Source of the DNA: Arachis hypogaea
Taxonomy: Eukaryota; Streptophyta; Magnoliopsida; Fabales; Fabaceae
DNA: 64,000 nucleotides
Reading direction: 5' to 3'
Assembly: GCF_003086295.3 (NCBI RefSeq)
Contig: NC_092050.1
Coordinates: 146,202,699 to 146,266,698 of the forward strand
Part shown: piece after piece, positions 44,808-56,742 of the stretch
Position numbering within the stretch: the first letter of the stretch is position 1
Layout: the number at the start of each line of letters is the position of its first letter
Notes under the pieces: model-generated
The model's input: only the letters and a program-made list of their open reading frames with translations
The model's database searches: none
Told to the model about the DNA's origin: nothing
Position numbers and translations under genes: made by a program

Positions 44808-45433
44808 TCATAATATATCTATATTCGCATACTCAGGAAATTTCGGAGCATGCATGGCTTCGAGATCTAGAGTCTGCATAAAAGACGGAACACCAAAGGG
44901 GTGCTGACTTACAATCGTATCCGCTTCATTTTGCACCACCGGATTGTCTGCTAGGTCTCCGTCATTGTTTTCGTCATCGACTTCATAGTTGGCTTCGAAC
45001 TCCTCTTCACTGTCGATGTTATCTTCTTCCCAATCTATATCCCTGAGCTCATCAATACTGATCTCTTCGCCAACCGCGTCCACCCCGTATGCTGTTCGAA
45101 CTCAATGTACATCTCTATCATCGGCACGTGAAATCGGGTTTGTTGATAAATATAGAATATCTGCTGCATACTTGCGTCGTCAGTGATGGACATTATTTAA
45201 AACTGTATCAGCCCACAAAATACTTGTAAAGGATTCTTATATAAAATGTTGCTCACCTTTTCTGAAATGTGACTTTATATGTTATTACAAAGACCATTTT
45301 GCAACTCTACAAAACTCATGGTGCATGGAATAGCAAATGAAAACGGACATTTACAAACAAAAGTCACTCCTTCGTATGTGTTTGGTATAATCTCACCGTT
45401 ATAATACACTTATAAATTTGTAATACTTTCCAT
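44808..45433 (-). pseudogene. MULE (MuDR-type) transposase, N-terminal fragment
   Basis: On the minus strand an ATG at 45433 is followed, in shifting frames, by YNGEIIPNTYEGVTFVC, then SITDDASMQQIFYIYQQTR, MIEMYIEFEQ, and a 91-codon acidic frame (IDWEEDNIDSEEEFEANYEV, then HPFGVPSFMQTLDLEAMHAP and KFPEYAN). This is the order of the N-terminal region of mudrA-like proteins common in legume genomes: a small alpha/beta domain, an acidic linker and the conserved LDLEAMHAPEFPEY block before the DNA-binding and DDE regions. Those later regions are missing. A TAA near 45413 and a frameshift near 45090 make it inactive. Family assignment is from memory of the motif. Confidence 0.7.
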
Positions 45434-45715
45434 AATCTCAACTTCACCTAACCCGACTTTTTTGACACAACTAATAATTGCCAAAAAAACTCAACTATGA
45501 AATATATGCAAGAAAGAGGAATATAATTGGAAAGTGAAGAAGGATGAATTTGCGTTTCTTATTTATAGACAATGCTCTCGATTAAAATATTGTTTTCTAC
45601 ACAAAACACAACCTGTGTTTTGAGGCCTTCAAGAAAAAATTTCTGACACTAAACAAAATGCAAGTTGCGTTTATGTATTTCAAAAAAAAATATTGCGCAG
45701 AGATAGAAATTATTA

Positions 45716-46202
45716 ATATTTAAATTGTAATAAATTTATCTAAGACTTTTTTATTTAAATAAATAAAAAAATACATTAATTCTCTAAATACACAAAGATA
45801 GAAATTATTATCAAAATGTGCATAATCATTTCAGTTGCAGCACACGCAAAATGAATTAATCCTCCAATTTAAGTCTGGCGTCCACAACATGGTGTAAGTG
45901 ATCCATGTTGCTGTTGGCGCCTATTCATGGGCGGCGGACACAAAATAAGGATCATTTCCTATGTACTACACCCATGAATGGCCCCATTTTACGTCCGCCA
46001 CCATGAATAGCCTATTTCGTGGGTGCCAAATTTAAATTGGAGGCTTAGCTCATTTCTTGTATGCTGCAGTTGAAATGGTGATGGGCATTTTGATAACGAT
46101 TTCTATTTTTGTGCATTTAAAAAATTAATATATTTTTTATTTATTTAAATAAAAAAACCTTTATCTAATTTATATTCAACATCAATTTAAACTGTATTAA
46201 AA
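45716..46202. mobile_element. Foldback element with about 200-bp arms
   Basis: The left arm (TTTTTTATTTAAATAAATAA onward, including ATTATCAAAATG, TTTCAGTTGCAGCA and CCTCCAATTTAA) is repeated as its complement in the right arm (TTAAATTGGAGG, TGCTGCAGTTGAAATGG, CATTTTGATAACG). The centre holds GC-richer halves around CCTATTCATGGGCGGCGGAC and its diverged complement. No coding sequence. It is a MITE or foldback transposon; the superfamily is undetermined because I found no clear target duplication. Confidence 0.75.
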
Positions 46203-48428
46203 ATATTTTTTTATTATATTTAGCATTTTTTTTAAAATTGACACATACATGAAGGTGCTTTTACGACTTCACGCTTTTCATAGTAAGACGTGTTTGCATC
46301 CAGTGCTTTCTTTATCGGATTTGTGTTCTACTTCAACGCCACCTGCATAGTTATCCGCTTTTTAAAAGAATGCCTTCCAGTCAGCATGTCAAACACCATA
46401 ACAAAATAATGACATCTGAATAAATAGTTTAAAGAAAACGAAGTTTTAGTAATATGTTTTGAAAATAGTAACACCAACAAATCTTAATTTATTTCTGTTT
46501 CAGTTGTTTTTTATAATTTCGATTGAATGTCGAACTTGTATCAAGATTTTAGTTTAAAAAATAAATACGATTTAAAAAAAAAAGTGAGTTCGATCCGAAA
46601 ATTATTTAATATTTATATAAAAAATGATATAAAATACTCAATGATATTATATGACGGCAAATAATACAAAGAATTATAATAAATAAAATAAATAAAAATT
46701 TTAAATAACTAAAAAGGTAAAATTAAAATTAAAAGAAAGTAAAATACTCGAAGAAAGAAAAAAAATATTTAGAAAAAATAATGATAAAATAAATTAACAA
46801 AAAAAATTAAAAAATTAAAAGAAAAAAAAACAAAAGAAATAAATAAAAATAAACTCTAGACACTCACATGCACTTACATTCTATTGATTTTTATTATATT
46901 AGTATAATTGAAAATTTGTAGAATTTGATATAATAATGATATGTTTAGATTGAAGTCCCTTAATTTTTCTAATTTTTTTTTTATTTATAGACTGTAAAAG
47001 TGAACAAATTAAAAGTCATAATCTTACTTTAATCATAAAGAATCTTGATTCTCAAATTTAACATTTTACATCTTTTTTTATCATAGTCTTTAGATCTCAC
47101 GTTCGCTCTTCAAATTACTCCCAAAATTCGTATCTATGTTCTCACATCTTTTCTTACCTATTATCTTTAGCTAATTCTTTAGATCGACATTATCTGTAAT
47201 CCCTAATAATAAAAAAATTTTAATTTTTGTGCTAACAATTCCCTTCTAATTTTGTCCTACAAATTTTAATATCTTTCATATCACAAAGCACATATCAACG
47301 TTTTGGAGGATAAAATAAAAAAAAATTAATATTTAATTATAATTTAGTTTGAGACTAAATAATTTTTTTCTTTTTTCAAATTCTCTCTACTAAAAATATA
47401 TGATTAGGTTAAAATTTTACAATAAAATCAAACAAATTAAATTGAAAAATCTCACAGGAAAAAAAAATTACGATCTATTGAAACGAAATCCTCTTGAAAT
47501 TCGGTCTCACAACATAACGTAACTACTTCTCTTAATTGGTTATTCATTATTAATATAATACTACAAAAATTATAAACTTATGCTTCTCTTTGACATAGTC
47601 CAATAAAAGACTAACGCATACAGGCATACAGCAAATATTAAGGGTAAGATGTCATCTAATGCCTTCGCCACATTTTGTTTATAGGTGTAGATTGTTTTGC
47701 TATTTACAGCTAGCGGGTACAAATAGGTCGAACTGAACTGAATTTGAGTTTTAACGAGTCTGAATTATATTATAAATAGATGGTTTAAGATTAAATTTGT
47801 TATTTTTTATATGTAATTTTTTTTAGGTTTAATTCTGATCTGTTTAAAATTGGACAAGTTTACAAATCTATTTAAAAAATATGTTTTGTAAATTAAATTT
47901 AAAAAATAATAAATTTAAAAAATTTAAATTGACATTAAATAAATTCTAAAATTTATAATTCATAATTTATAAAAAAAAATTATTTATATATCAATTTTTA
48001 CATATTATAATCATATTTATAATCTATAAACTTTTTTTGAATAAAAAACTACAATTTTAATTATTATTGGCAATTGATTCTTCTAGTTTTATTTTGTATT
48101 TAATATACGTGAATAGTTAAAAGTCTAAATTAAGAATAACTTATTTTTACAAAAAAATATATATTGACAAACTTACCTAACGGATATCGTAGACTTTTTT
48201 TAAACTTATGTCCTGACCTTTATAACTAACAAGTTAAAAAAAAAAAACTCAAACTTTGTCTATTTAATAGAACGAGGCGAGTCGAGCCTAAAATGAACTG
48301 AATCACAAAATTTCGTCGAGTAACCCGACCTACTTTTCCCTATATACACTGTTGAGTGGCTAAAAGTGATGACTGAAAATGGTGTACATGTAACATAATT
48401 GATAAACTATATGTACATAGACCTGTTT
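46203..48428. other. AT-rich stretch between the foldback element and the Copia element
   Basis: Mostly low-complexity. At 46245-46420 the minus strand has a normal-composition piece (FDMLTGRHSFKK, then KKALDANTSYYEKREVV) with one stop between; I do not recognise it. At 47710-48340 the ends (AAATAGGTCGAACTGAACTG and GGCGAGTCGAGCC / GTAACCCGACCTA) look faintly inverted, perhaps a worn MITE. Confidence 0.35.
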
Positions 48429-48894
<466 letters not shown>

Positions 48895-48909
48895 CCCCCC
48901 CCCCCCCCC
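48895..48909 (-). other. Copia polypurine tract (15 G)
   Basis: Fifteen C on the plus strand, next to the LTR edge, give a pure G15 tract on the minus strand, where the PPT primes plus-strand DNA synthesis. Copia tracts are usually mixed A/G with a G run, so a pure G15 is unusual and may reflect slippage. Confidence 0.75.
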
Positions 48910-49071
48910 ACAAGCTGGTATTACTTGGTTTGTGTAAATCAAGTAATCCCAGCTTGGATAGCAAGTAGGAGAAGGATCCCGGTGCAAGAGGCTTTGTAAA
49001 TAGATCAGTCAGCTGCTCACTAGAGGCAATATGTTAAAGATTTGAAACTCATTCTATATATTTGTTATGAG

Positions 49072-49296
49072 CTACATGGCAGTCAATTTCAATATATTTT
49101 GTTCATTCATGAAAAACCAATTTGAGGCAATATATATAGTAGATTTATTGTCACAGAATATATCAATGGGCAAGGGAGGAAAAATCTTGAATTCTTTTAG
49201 AAATTTTAGCAACCATACAAGTTCACAAGTTCTATTTGCTAAAGCTCGATATTCAGCTTCAAAAGAGAATCTAGAGACTATTGTTTGCTTTTCCAA
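49072..49296 (-). pseudogene. Copia RNase H fragment
   Basis: The frame reads KQTIVSRFSFEAEYRALANR, then CELVWLLKFLKEF and DIFCDNKSTIYIA. This is the Copia RNase H block (S-x-x-S/F-x-E-A-E-Y-x-A, then CDN.SAI.IA). The usual SRSS is changed to SRFS. It follows the RT fragments in the expected order and would degrade the RNA strand during reverse transcription. The rest of the polyprotein is broken. Confidence 0.88.
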
Positions 49297-49452
49297 GATA
49301 TAAAAGTTTGGTCAAGAAAGAAGCAATTACCAATAATAGGTTTTCTAGTATCCTTACAAGCCCCCAATTAGAATCATTATATTTAGAGAGAATAAAAGAA
49401 TTAGAGGCAGAAAAGAAAAGACCTGATGCTGGTGACTGTTTCAAATATCAAA

Positions 49453-50250
49453 TCACTCCATAAGCTGCCTTGAGATGAACATTACTGGACAATCCATGAA
49501 TTGAGTAAGACAACCTACATAGTAGCTCAAGTCGGGTCTGGTATTGGTGAGATAAAGAAGGCGACCAACAAGCCTTCTATAAAGAGAAGCATCAAGTAAA
49601 GGAGAGCCATAATTTCTTGACAAAGATGTAGTATAATCCATGAGTGTAGTGGCAGGTTTGGCTTCAAGTAAGCCACAATCATTGATCAAATCTAAAGCAT
49701 ATTTTCTTTGATAAAGAGCAATCCCTGTTTTGCTTCTTGCCACTTCCATGCCAATGAAAAATTTTAAAATACTCAGATCCTTTATCTTAAATTTGCTGTC
49801 CAAGAAGCGTTTTACAGCTTCAATTTCTAAGAGATCATTACCAGCCAACACAAGATCATCCACAAAGACCAAAATAGCAGTGAACCTAACATTAGTGGAC
49901 TTGGTGAATAAAGAGTGATCATTTTCAGACTAAATATATCCTAATTCAAATAGAGCATTGGATAGTTTGATGTTCCATTGGGCGGCTCGCCTGTTTCAGA
50001 TCATATAGAGATCTTTCTAATTTACAAACTAACTTGGGATTATCACACTTCATCCCTTTTGGTAACTTCATATAAACATCTTTATGGAGATCCCTATGAA
50101 GGAAAGAAGTATTGACATCAAGTTGATGAAAATACCAATTCTTTAATGCTGCAATTGATAAGAGGACTCTTACTGTGCTCATTTTAACAACCGAACTGAA
50201 GGTGTCAATATAATCAACGCCTGAAATTTGAGTGAACCCCTAAGCAATTA
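49453..50250 (-). pseudogene. Copia reverse transcriptase fragments
   Basis: Two frames make up the RT domain. 49946-50182 has TVRVLLSIAALKNWYFHQLD, then HRDLHKDVYMKLPKG and LERSLYDLKQASR. 49453-49872 starts at the catalytic site as VFVDDLVLAGND (usually YVDD) and continues with IKDLSILKFFIGMEVARS, QRKYALDLI and RLVGRLLYLTNTRPDLSY, all standard Copia RT blocks. The two parts are in different frames and separated by stops around 49900-49945, so the enzyme is not made. Confidence 0.92.
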
Positions 50251-50951
50251 ACCAAGCCTTGTGTCTTTCAGTTGTCCCATCTGGGTTGAATTTCGTGCGA
50301 AAAACCTATTTACAACCTACTGCATTCTTGGCTTCTTGCTAGGAGGAAGAGAACTGATGATCCAGATCTTGTTTTACTCAAGAGCAGCAAGTTCTGCATT
50401 AATAGCTTTTCTCCAGCAATCATGCATAACAGCCTCAGAGTAGTGCTTCGCGTCAGAGTTATTTATAAGTGCAAAAGTGAAGGCTAGGTGTTTTAGAGAG
50501 AATGATGCATATGACAAATGGTGTGATAAAGGGTACTTACAGCTTGAAGAAGAACGAACAGCATTGATGGGATCCTCATGTGACGCCATGCTGAAACAAT
50601 GAAAGTTCTTAAAGTATTAGGGTAGTTTTCTATCCCTCTCAGACCTTCTCATGACAGGCTGAATTGGTTTAGGTTGAATGTGATCAACATGAGGGATAAA
50701 GGCAGCAGCATTATCACTATTTTCATGAATGTATGATGCAGATGCAGATGATTTAGAGTTCTTACTAATGTCATTATTCAAAGATGAAAGAGAGCTATTA
50801 TTATTAGAGACATCAGCAGTGATTCCAGGATGTGATGATGTATGAATAATATCCTCATAATGTGATGCAAAAGGCAATTATAAATAGGAAAAAGGATCAA
50901 AATCTGTTGGACTAAAAGAGTGTTGTGGGTGAGAATTTGAGTTTGCATGAG

Positions 50952-52497
50952 TGATGTGCGGATTTTATGTCGGTAAAGAATTTCACAATAAAATAGTTCC
51001 GTTGCAAGTATAGTTCTAAATCAACAATGAATCCTCAAATCAAATTTAATATGGTTGTCACAAGTTCAACCCCAATAAAATAACCGAGAGTATTAATCCC
51101 GGGTCGTTCTCCCTAGGAATTACAATGAAGTGCTTAATTATTGGCTATGAAGAAATGTTTTGGGGGGTTTTGGAATGATAGACAAGAAATGTAAATTGCA
51201 AGAAAGTAAAGGAACTCAAATGGTAAAAAGGTATTGGCAAGGGTTGATGGTTAAGGATCTTTATCCTTGTCACTAACCACAACATGATAATTGCAAGGAT
51301 CAATCTCATTAAGTCATCCTCTAACAAGTGAAGGAAAGTCAAATGAGCTTTATCAATCCCAATCCATAAGTCCTAGCTACTCACTAATTAACTTAGTGAA
51401 AGCTAGTGTCAATGGACATCAATTATTAATCACTTGGACATTAGTAACTCTAAGTCACCCAAGTTACCATCCCAAGCTAAGAGTAACAAAATGCTACACT
51501 AAAATCCAACCAAAAATTTTATCAAACACTTGGAAGGCATAAAAGGAAAGCATAATAAATTGACAAGAAATATAAAATCTAACACTACCAAATGCAAGGA
51601 AATAACAATAACAAAGCAATTAAACAATAAAGGAACATAAAACATGAAATTGCATTAATTGAAATCAAAGGGAACAAGAGTGCATGAACATGAGAATAAC
51701 AAAATAAAGGAAATAACAAATAAAACTAAGAGAGTAAAGATGTAGGAACAAGAAATGGTAAAGGAAACTAAATCAAAGGAAGAATTAAAAGCTAGATCTA
51801 AGAGAAATTAATCCTAAGAACCCTAACCTAATTCTAGAGAGAAGAGAGAGCTTCTCTCTCTAGAAACCTAACCTAAAACATGAAGAAAACTAAACTATGA
51901 CTACTTGGTTCATTCCTCTCCAATCTTTGGGTTCAATAGCATCAGAAATGTGTTGGATTGGGCCTAAAATGCTTCAGAAATCGCTGGCCACGAATTGCCT
52001 TTAGTGAGTCATGCTGATCCTGCGATGCGCACACATGGGCCACTCATGCACGTCGTCTAAATGCAAGTCAACTCTGACAAACTTTATATCATTTTAAATC
52101 CTCGGATATTAGCTTTCCAACGCAACTGGAACTGCCTCATTTGGACCTCTGTAGCTCAAGTGATGATCGATTAAGTGCGAAGAGGTCAGGATTGACAGCT
52201 TTGCGATTCCTTCATTTCTTCATGAGTTCTCCATTTTTACATGCTTTTTTTCTTCGTTCCCTCAATCCAATCTTTGCCTTCTAAACCTAAAATCACTTAA
52301 CAAACATATCAAGGCATCTAATGAAATTAAGGTGAATTAAATTTAGCTATTTTAAGACCTAAAAAGCATGTTTTCACTCTTAAGCACAATTAAAGGAGAA
52401 TTACAAAATCATGCTATTTCATTGAATAAATGTGAAAAAAGATGATAAAATTTCTCTAAATTCAACACAAGATAAACCCTAAAAATGGAGTTTATCA
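50952..52497 (-). mobile_element. Solo LTR (family A, minus strand) inside the Copia element
   Basis: The 1,546-bp block starts TGATGTGCGG and ends GTTTATCA on the plus strand. ATGAG is duplicated perfectly (50947-50951, 52498-52502). Its minus-strand start (TGATAAACTCCATTTTTAGG) aligns with that of the solo LTR in the LINE at 4802-6313. No internal coding region exists, though a few short frames appear by chance. Confidence 0.93.
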
Positions 52498-52628
52498 ATG
52501 AGTCCTGGTTGTTGTTTGAATAAATCTGAAAGGAAAAATATGTTCAAAAAATTTTGTATTTCGTGAGATAAAAATTTCTTTTATGTTTAAATCAAACAAA
52601 ATAGAACCTTCGGTTCCCGACTTGTATA

Positions 52629-53096
52629 CTAAGAAATACACTTTCGAGCTCTAGGATCTAGTTTTGTTTTACCAGCTGTAAGTGTTGAAGCAAACACAAG
52701 ACAATCAAAAACTTTAAGCTCATTTAGATCAGGTTTTGAATGAAATAAAGCCTCATATGGAGTTATATTGTTCAAAAATGCACTAGGTAACCTATTAATT
52801 AAATGAACTGAGTGTTGCATAGCATAATGCCAAAAGCATTTGGGAATATTTGAATAAAATAATAATGCTCTTGCAACTGTCAGTAGGTGTTGATGCTTTC
52901 TCTCCACAACACCATTTTGGTGTGGAGTTTTAACACAAGAAATTTGATGTTCTATACCTTTTGAACTATAAAATGAGTCTATTTTGAATTTCATACCATT
53001 ATCAGTTTGAATTTGCTTAATTCTTTTGCTGAATTGTGTTTGCACAAGTTGGACAAAGTCTTGAACCAATTTTCTAGTTTCAGATTTCAATTTCAT
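52629..53096 (-). pseudogene. Copia integrase core fragment
   Basis: The 155-codon frame contains the integrase catalytic core: IQTDNGMKF carries the second Asp and HQNGVVERKH the Glu of DDE. The conserved PYEALFHSKPDLNELKVFDC segment follows. The first Asp of the triad should be just upstream (53100-53150), where the frame is broken by a TAA at 53098-53100. Integrase would insert the cDNA into the genome. It lies between the protease remnant and the RT, split from the latter by the solo LTR at 50952-52497. Confidence 0.9.
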
Positions 53097-53476
53097 GCTA
53101 TAAATTCATGTGAACCGAGTTTTATCCTCAACTATAGTTAGAAAATATTTATGACCTGAAGTTGATTGAATAGAAAGAGGTTCCCAAATATCAATATGCA
53201 ATAAATCAAAAGTATTTTCAGAATTCGTATTACTTGTTGTGAAAGATAATTTCCTCTATCTAGCATATTAACAAGAAGCACAAACATGTGAAGAAGTAAT
53301 GCAATCAATAAAAAAAAAACTATTTTTCATGGTAATCATTCTGCTGAAGGTAAATGACCTAGTCTAGCATGCCAAAGAGCTCCTAGGTCTTGTTGTACAC
53401 TGAGAGTTATAGATTGTATCCTAAAATCTAATGAAGGCAGTTTCATATGTTCAGCATTCATCACATGTAGGTCTCC

Positions 53477-53815
53477 TTACATCTCAACTTGTCCAATCAT
53501 CTTCAATGAAGGAAGTACTTGTATTTCACAGTAAGAATTAGTGAATCTAAATTCACAATGTAATAATTTAGTAAGCTTGGAAACAGAAATCAAATTATAT
53601 TTAAAGTGAGATATGAATAAAACATTAGTAAGGATCAAAGAGGTTGACAATTGCACAGTTCTACAAAAATTTATTGAGATTTTAGATCCATCCGGTAGAT
53701 TAATCAAAACAGGCTTTATATGATAAAAAGTTTTAAAAAAATCTTGAAGATAACAGACATGATCAGTAACACCACTGTCTAACATCCAAGAAGTTTTAGT
53801 AAAACATGCATTCAA
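53477..53815 (-). pseudogene. Copia aspartic protease and gag-pre-integrase region
   Basis: The frame starts MNACFTKTSWMLDSGVTDHV. WMLDSGVTDH is the Copia protease active site (usually W-x-x-D-S-G-A-x-x-H). LPDGSKISI and the tail VLFISHFKYNLISVSKLTK match the end of the protease and the linker to the integrase. Downstream on the plus-strand side (53708-53940), a 120-bp segment covering the protease active site is duplicated in tandem. Confidence 0.9.
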
Positions 53816-53947
53816 AATCTTGAAGATAACAGGCTTTATATGATAAAAAATTTTAAAAAAATCTTGAAGATAACAGGCATGATCAGTAGCACCATTGTCT
53901 AGTATCTAAGAAGTTTTAGTAAAACATACATTCAAAATATGTCTACC
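53708..53947 (-). repeat. 120-bp tandem duplication in the Copia protease region
   Basis: The segment starting AACAGGCTTTATATGAT occurs at 53708 and 53828. The two copies differ at several positions (for example GATCAGTAACACC and GATCAGTAGCACC), so it is not recent. Confidence 0.88.
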
Positions 53948-54099
53948 TTTTGGTTGAGTTAAGGTAGCTAAGGAAGTGATATGATTCACACTACTTGGAG
54001 CTGTCATGAGTGGTTGCTGGAGAAATGCAATTAAAGTTTGCTTCTGGTCCAGAGTTAAGGCAAGAACAATTTCATTACCACCTTTTTCTTGACCAGAAT

Positions 54100-55198
54100 C
54101 AATAATGTCACCACCAGCATCTAAATCTTCAATTTAACCTTCAGTATTGATGTGATTTGCACTTTTCTACTTCCAGTGTGCAAGAAAGTCATTTTTCTTG
54201 TAGCAATTCTCAACCAAATGTCCAATTCTTTTGTAGTAAGTGCATAATTTGAAAGTGTATCCTTTACCAAAAGTCTTCTTAGCAATGTTTCTCTTGCCAC
54301 CACCTTGACCTCTTCCTCTACCTCTTGAGGAAGAATTACCTCTTTGTTGATGTTGTACTTCCATAGAATTTGTGATTATCTTTGTATCCAAGAAATCTGA
54401 ACTTAGTTCCCTCTCTTATTGAGTTAGCGTTGCCAGAACAACATTAATATCAAGCAAAGGTTTTAGTAGCATAATTTGAGATTTCACAGTAGAGTATTGC
54501 TCATTCAGACCTCTGAAAAATTTCACAACATATTCCTCAAAAGCATAATCCCTAATAATTTTTTAATTCACAGTTGCAGCCATTAAGACGAGCTATACAG
54601 CTAGAGATTGTATGAAGGTTCTCTAATTCTTCCCAAACAGACTTCAATTTGGTAAAGTAGGAAGTAACAGTTAAATCACCTTGCTTGATAGTGTAGAATT
54701 CCTCTTTTAACTCTCCAACTCTGAAGATGTCTCCATGTGAGTAACGGTTCTTCAAGTCCTTTCACAAATCTGAAGCATTGCTAATCCACATCACACTCTT
54801 AGCAATTTCTGGGGAAAGCGAGAAGTTGAGCCATGAAAGCAAGATGTTATTGCAGCAATTCCAAACTTCAAAAAAGGTTGATTCTCAACTGATTTCAGAA
54901 TTGAACCATCCAAGAACTTCACCTTGTTCTTCGATCTGAGTGCTCTCCACATATCGTGTGACCATTGGTAGTAGTTTTGAGAAGTAAGCTAAAGTGAAAT
55001 CAAAACCGTACCTGGGCTTTCACTCGGATGCAGGTAATACAGGCTGATGGGGTCAGAGATTGGAGAAGAAGAGTTCGATCTGTTGAGCTAAGCTTGAAAT
55101 TGCGAGAACTGACGCATGAACGTTGTGAATTGTTCAAAATCTGCAGCGAAATCTACTTGAGTGTTGGCATTTGAGCTGTTTTCTTCGTTTGTCGCCAT
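54100..55198 (-). pseudogene. Copia gag region
   Basis: An ATG at 55198 starts MATNEENSSNANTQVDFAAD, broken by TAG after about 40 codons. Further pieces give the Copia gag domain (NYYQWSHDMWRALRSKNKVK; LTVTSYFTKLKSVWEELENL in 54552-54755) and a zinc knuckle region (CTYYKRIGHLVENC, 54167-54391). The knuckle should be C-x2-C-x4-H-x4-C; the second Cys is Tyr here. Gag would form the particle coat and bind RNA. At least six stops lie in the region. Confidence 0.88.
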
Positions 55199-55211
55199 TG
55201 ATGTAACCTAA

Positions 55212-55222
55212 CTCTGATACCA
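55212..55222 (-). other. Copia primer binding site (Met-tRNA type)
   Basis: The minus strand reads TGGTATCAGAG directly after the LTR end at 55223. This is the common plant Copia PBS complementary to initiator Met-tRNA. Confidence 0.9.
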
Positions 55223-55610
55223 TGTAAAATGGTATCAATCTTGAGCAGTAAATTAATAACAAATAAAGAAATTAAAGAGTTACTGTCAGTCAGTGAAATG
55301 GCTGCAGCAGAATGAAGAAAAAATGGAGAAAAAAAAACAGAGAGAAAGAGAGAAAGAGAGAGAGAGGGGAGGAATGTTGTGATGATAAATATTCTGATTA
55401 CAATTGAATGATACATCATAAAAATTTTACACTATTCTATACAGTTTATATAGCTGTATAAAAAGCATGAAAAGAAAAATAAAAATAATAAATTATATAT
55501 TAGTTAGTCCTAACAAACTAGTGACCTGTAGAATCTAACAAACAAACAAAAATATACTAATAAATCTTTTAATTTAAAAATATTATTTTTAGTATCTATA
55601 TTAACTAACA
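55223..55610 (-). repeat. Copia 5' LTR (388 bp)
   Basis: Starts TGTTAGTTAATATAGATACT on the minus strand and ends ACCATTTTACA. It lacks the long GA run of the sister LTR. Numerous point differences between the two LTRs show the insertion is not recent. Confidence 0.93.
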
Positions 55611-55615
55611 TGTTT

Positions 55616-56478
55616 CAAGCAATGAAATTTCGTAATATTTCAATTAAGAATATTTTGTTACATTTTAAATTTAATTTTTCCTATATAATATTGTAATTGT
55701 AGGCTGTTGGGCAATAAGTGTATAAGATTTATTGAGATTCACAAACAATTAAAGGTATGTTGCCATATTCAAAGGTAGAAATATGAGCAATACATAAAGA
55801 ATTAGTAGTGCAATTGCAGAAAGATAGAAAGAACAAAGTTCCATTTGAAATTTTTTTGAATTTTTGATTTATAAAAAGTATTAGTATTAAAGTTTAGTGT
55901 AATTTTTAAAATTAAATTGTAGTTTTTTAAAAAGTTATTTAAGAATTTATAGAAAAGTTAAAAAAAATAACTTCTCTCATAATAAAATTTTTTTTAACAC
56001 ATTTCTTTTAAAATAAACAGTTTAAGAACTAAAAATTCAAATACAAAATAATTTATTTATAAATTATTTTTAATATAATTATTTATTATTTATTATTTTT
56101 TTAAATAACACTTAATTAAGCTATTTATTCATACTGGACTAAGTACAGAAAGAAATTGAATGCGATGTGCTAATGAATTGGTTAAATAATATATTCTTCA
56201 CTTTATTCAGCTAGCCTTTATCTTCTTATTCCATTACTCCCTAGCTATGAATTAAATTTAGGGATAAGTGACCTGTCAGATTAATTTTCCCCGTTAATCC
56301 ATCATCATTTAGTTAATTAGTAACTAACATTTTCTAAACAACATTTAGTTAATAACTTCGTCATTCATTCTCTTTCTTGTTAATTGAAAAAATGTTTATT
56401 TAAAATTTTTGTTGATTGAAAAGAGATAATTGCTTAAGAGTAATGTTAGGAGGATAATGACACAAAATTATCTTATTT

Positions 56479-56527
<49 letters not shown>

Positions 56528-56742
56528 AAAAAATTATTTATTTATTTTAATAATAATTAAGAAATACAAAATAAGAAAATAAAAAACCCTTTTTTTAAAC
56601 TACTACTATTGCTCCTAAACATTATTCTTGCTTAATTATTAGACCCTGAAAGATATAATTTATCTTAGTCTCACAATAAATTACTTAACTAGACAACGAG
56701 CGAGTATTAAATAAATGAGCCAAAAAAAAGTTCTTATCAGCA
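55616..56742. other. AT-rich stretch between Copia element and P450
   Basis: No coding sequence seen. It holds an (AT)n run of about 20 units (56486-56526). The last 100 bases must carry the 3' UTR and polyadenylation region of the P450 gene; I do not see a clear AATAAA other than AACAATAAA-like AT-rich phrases. Confidence 0.4.
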
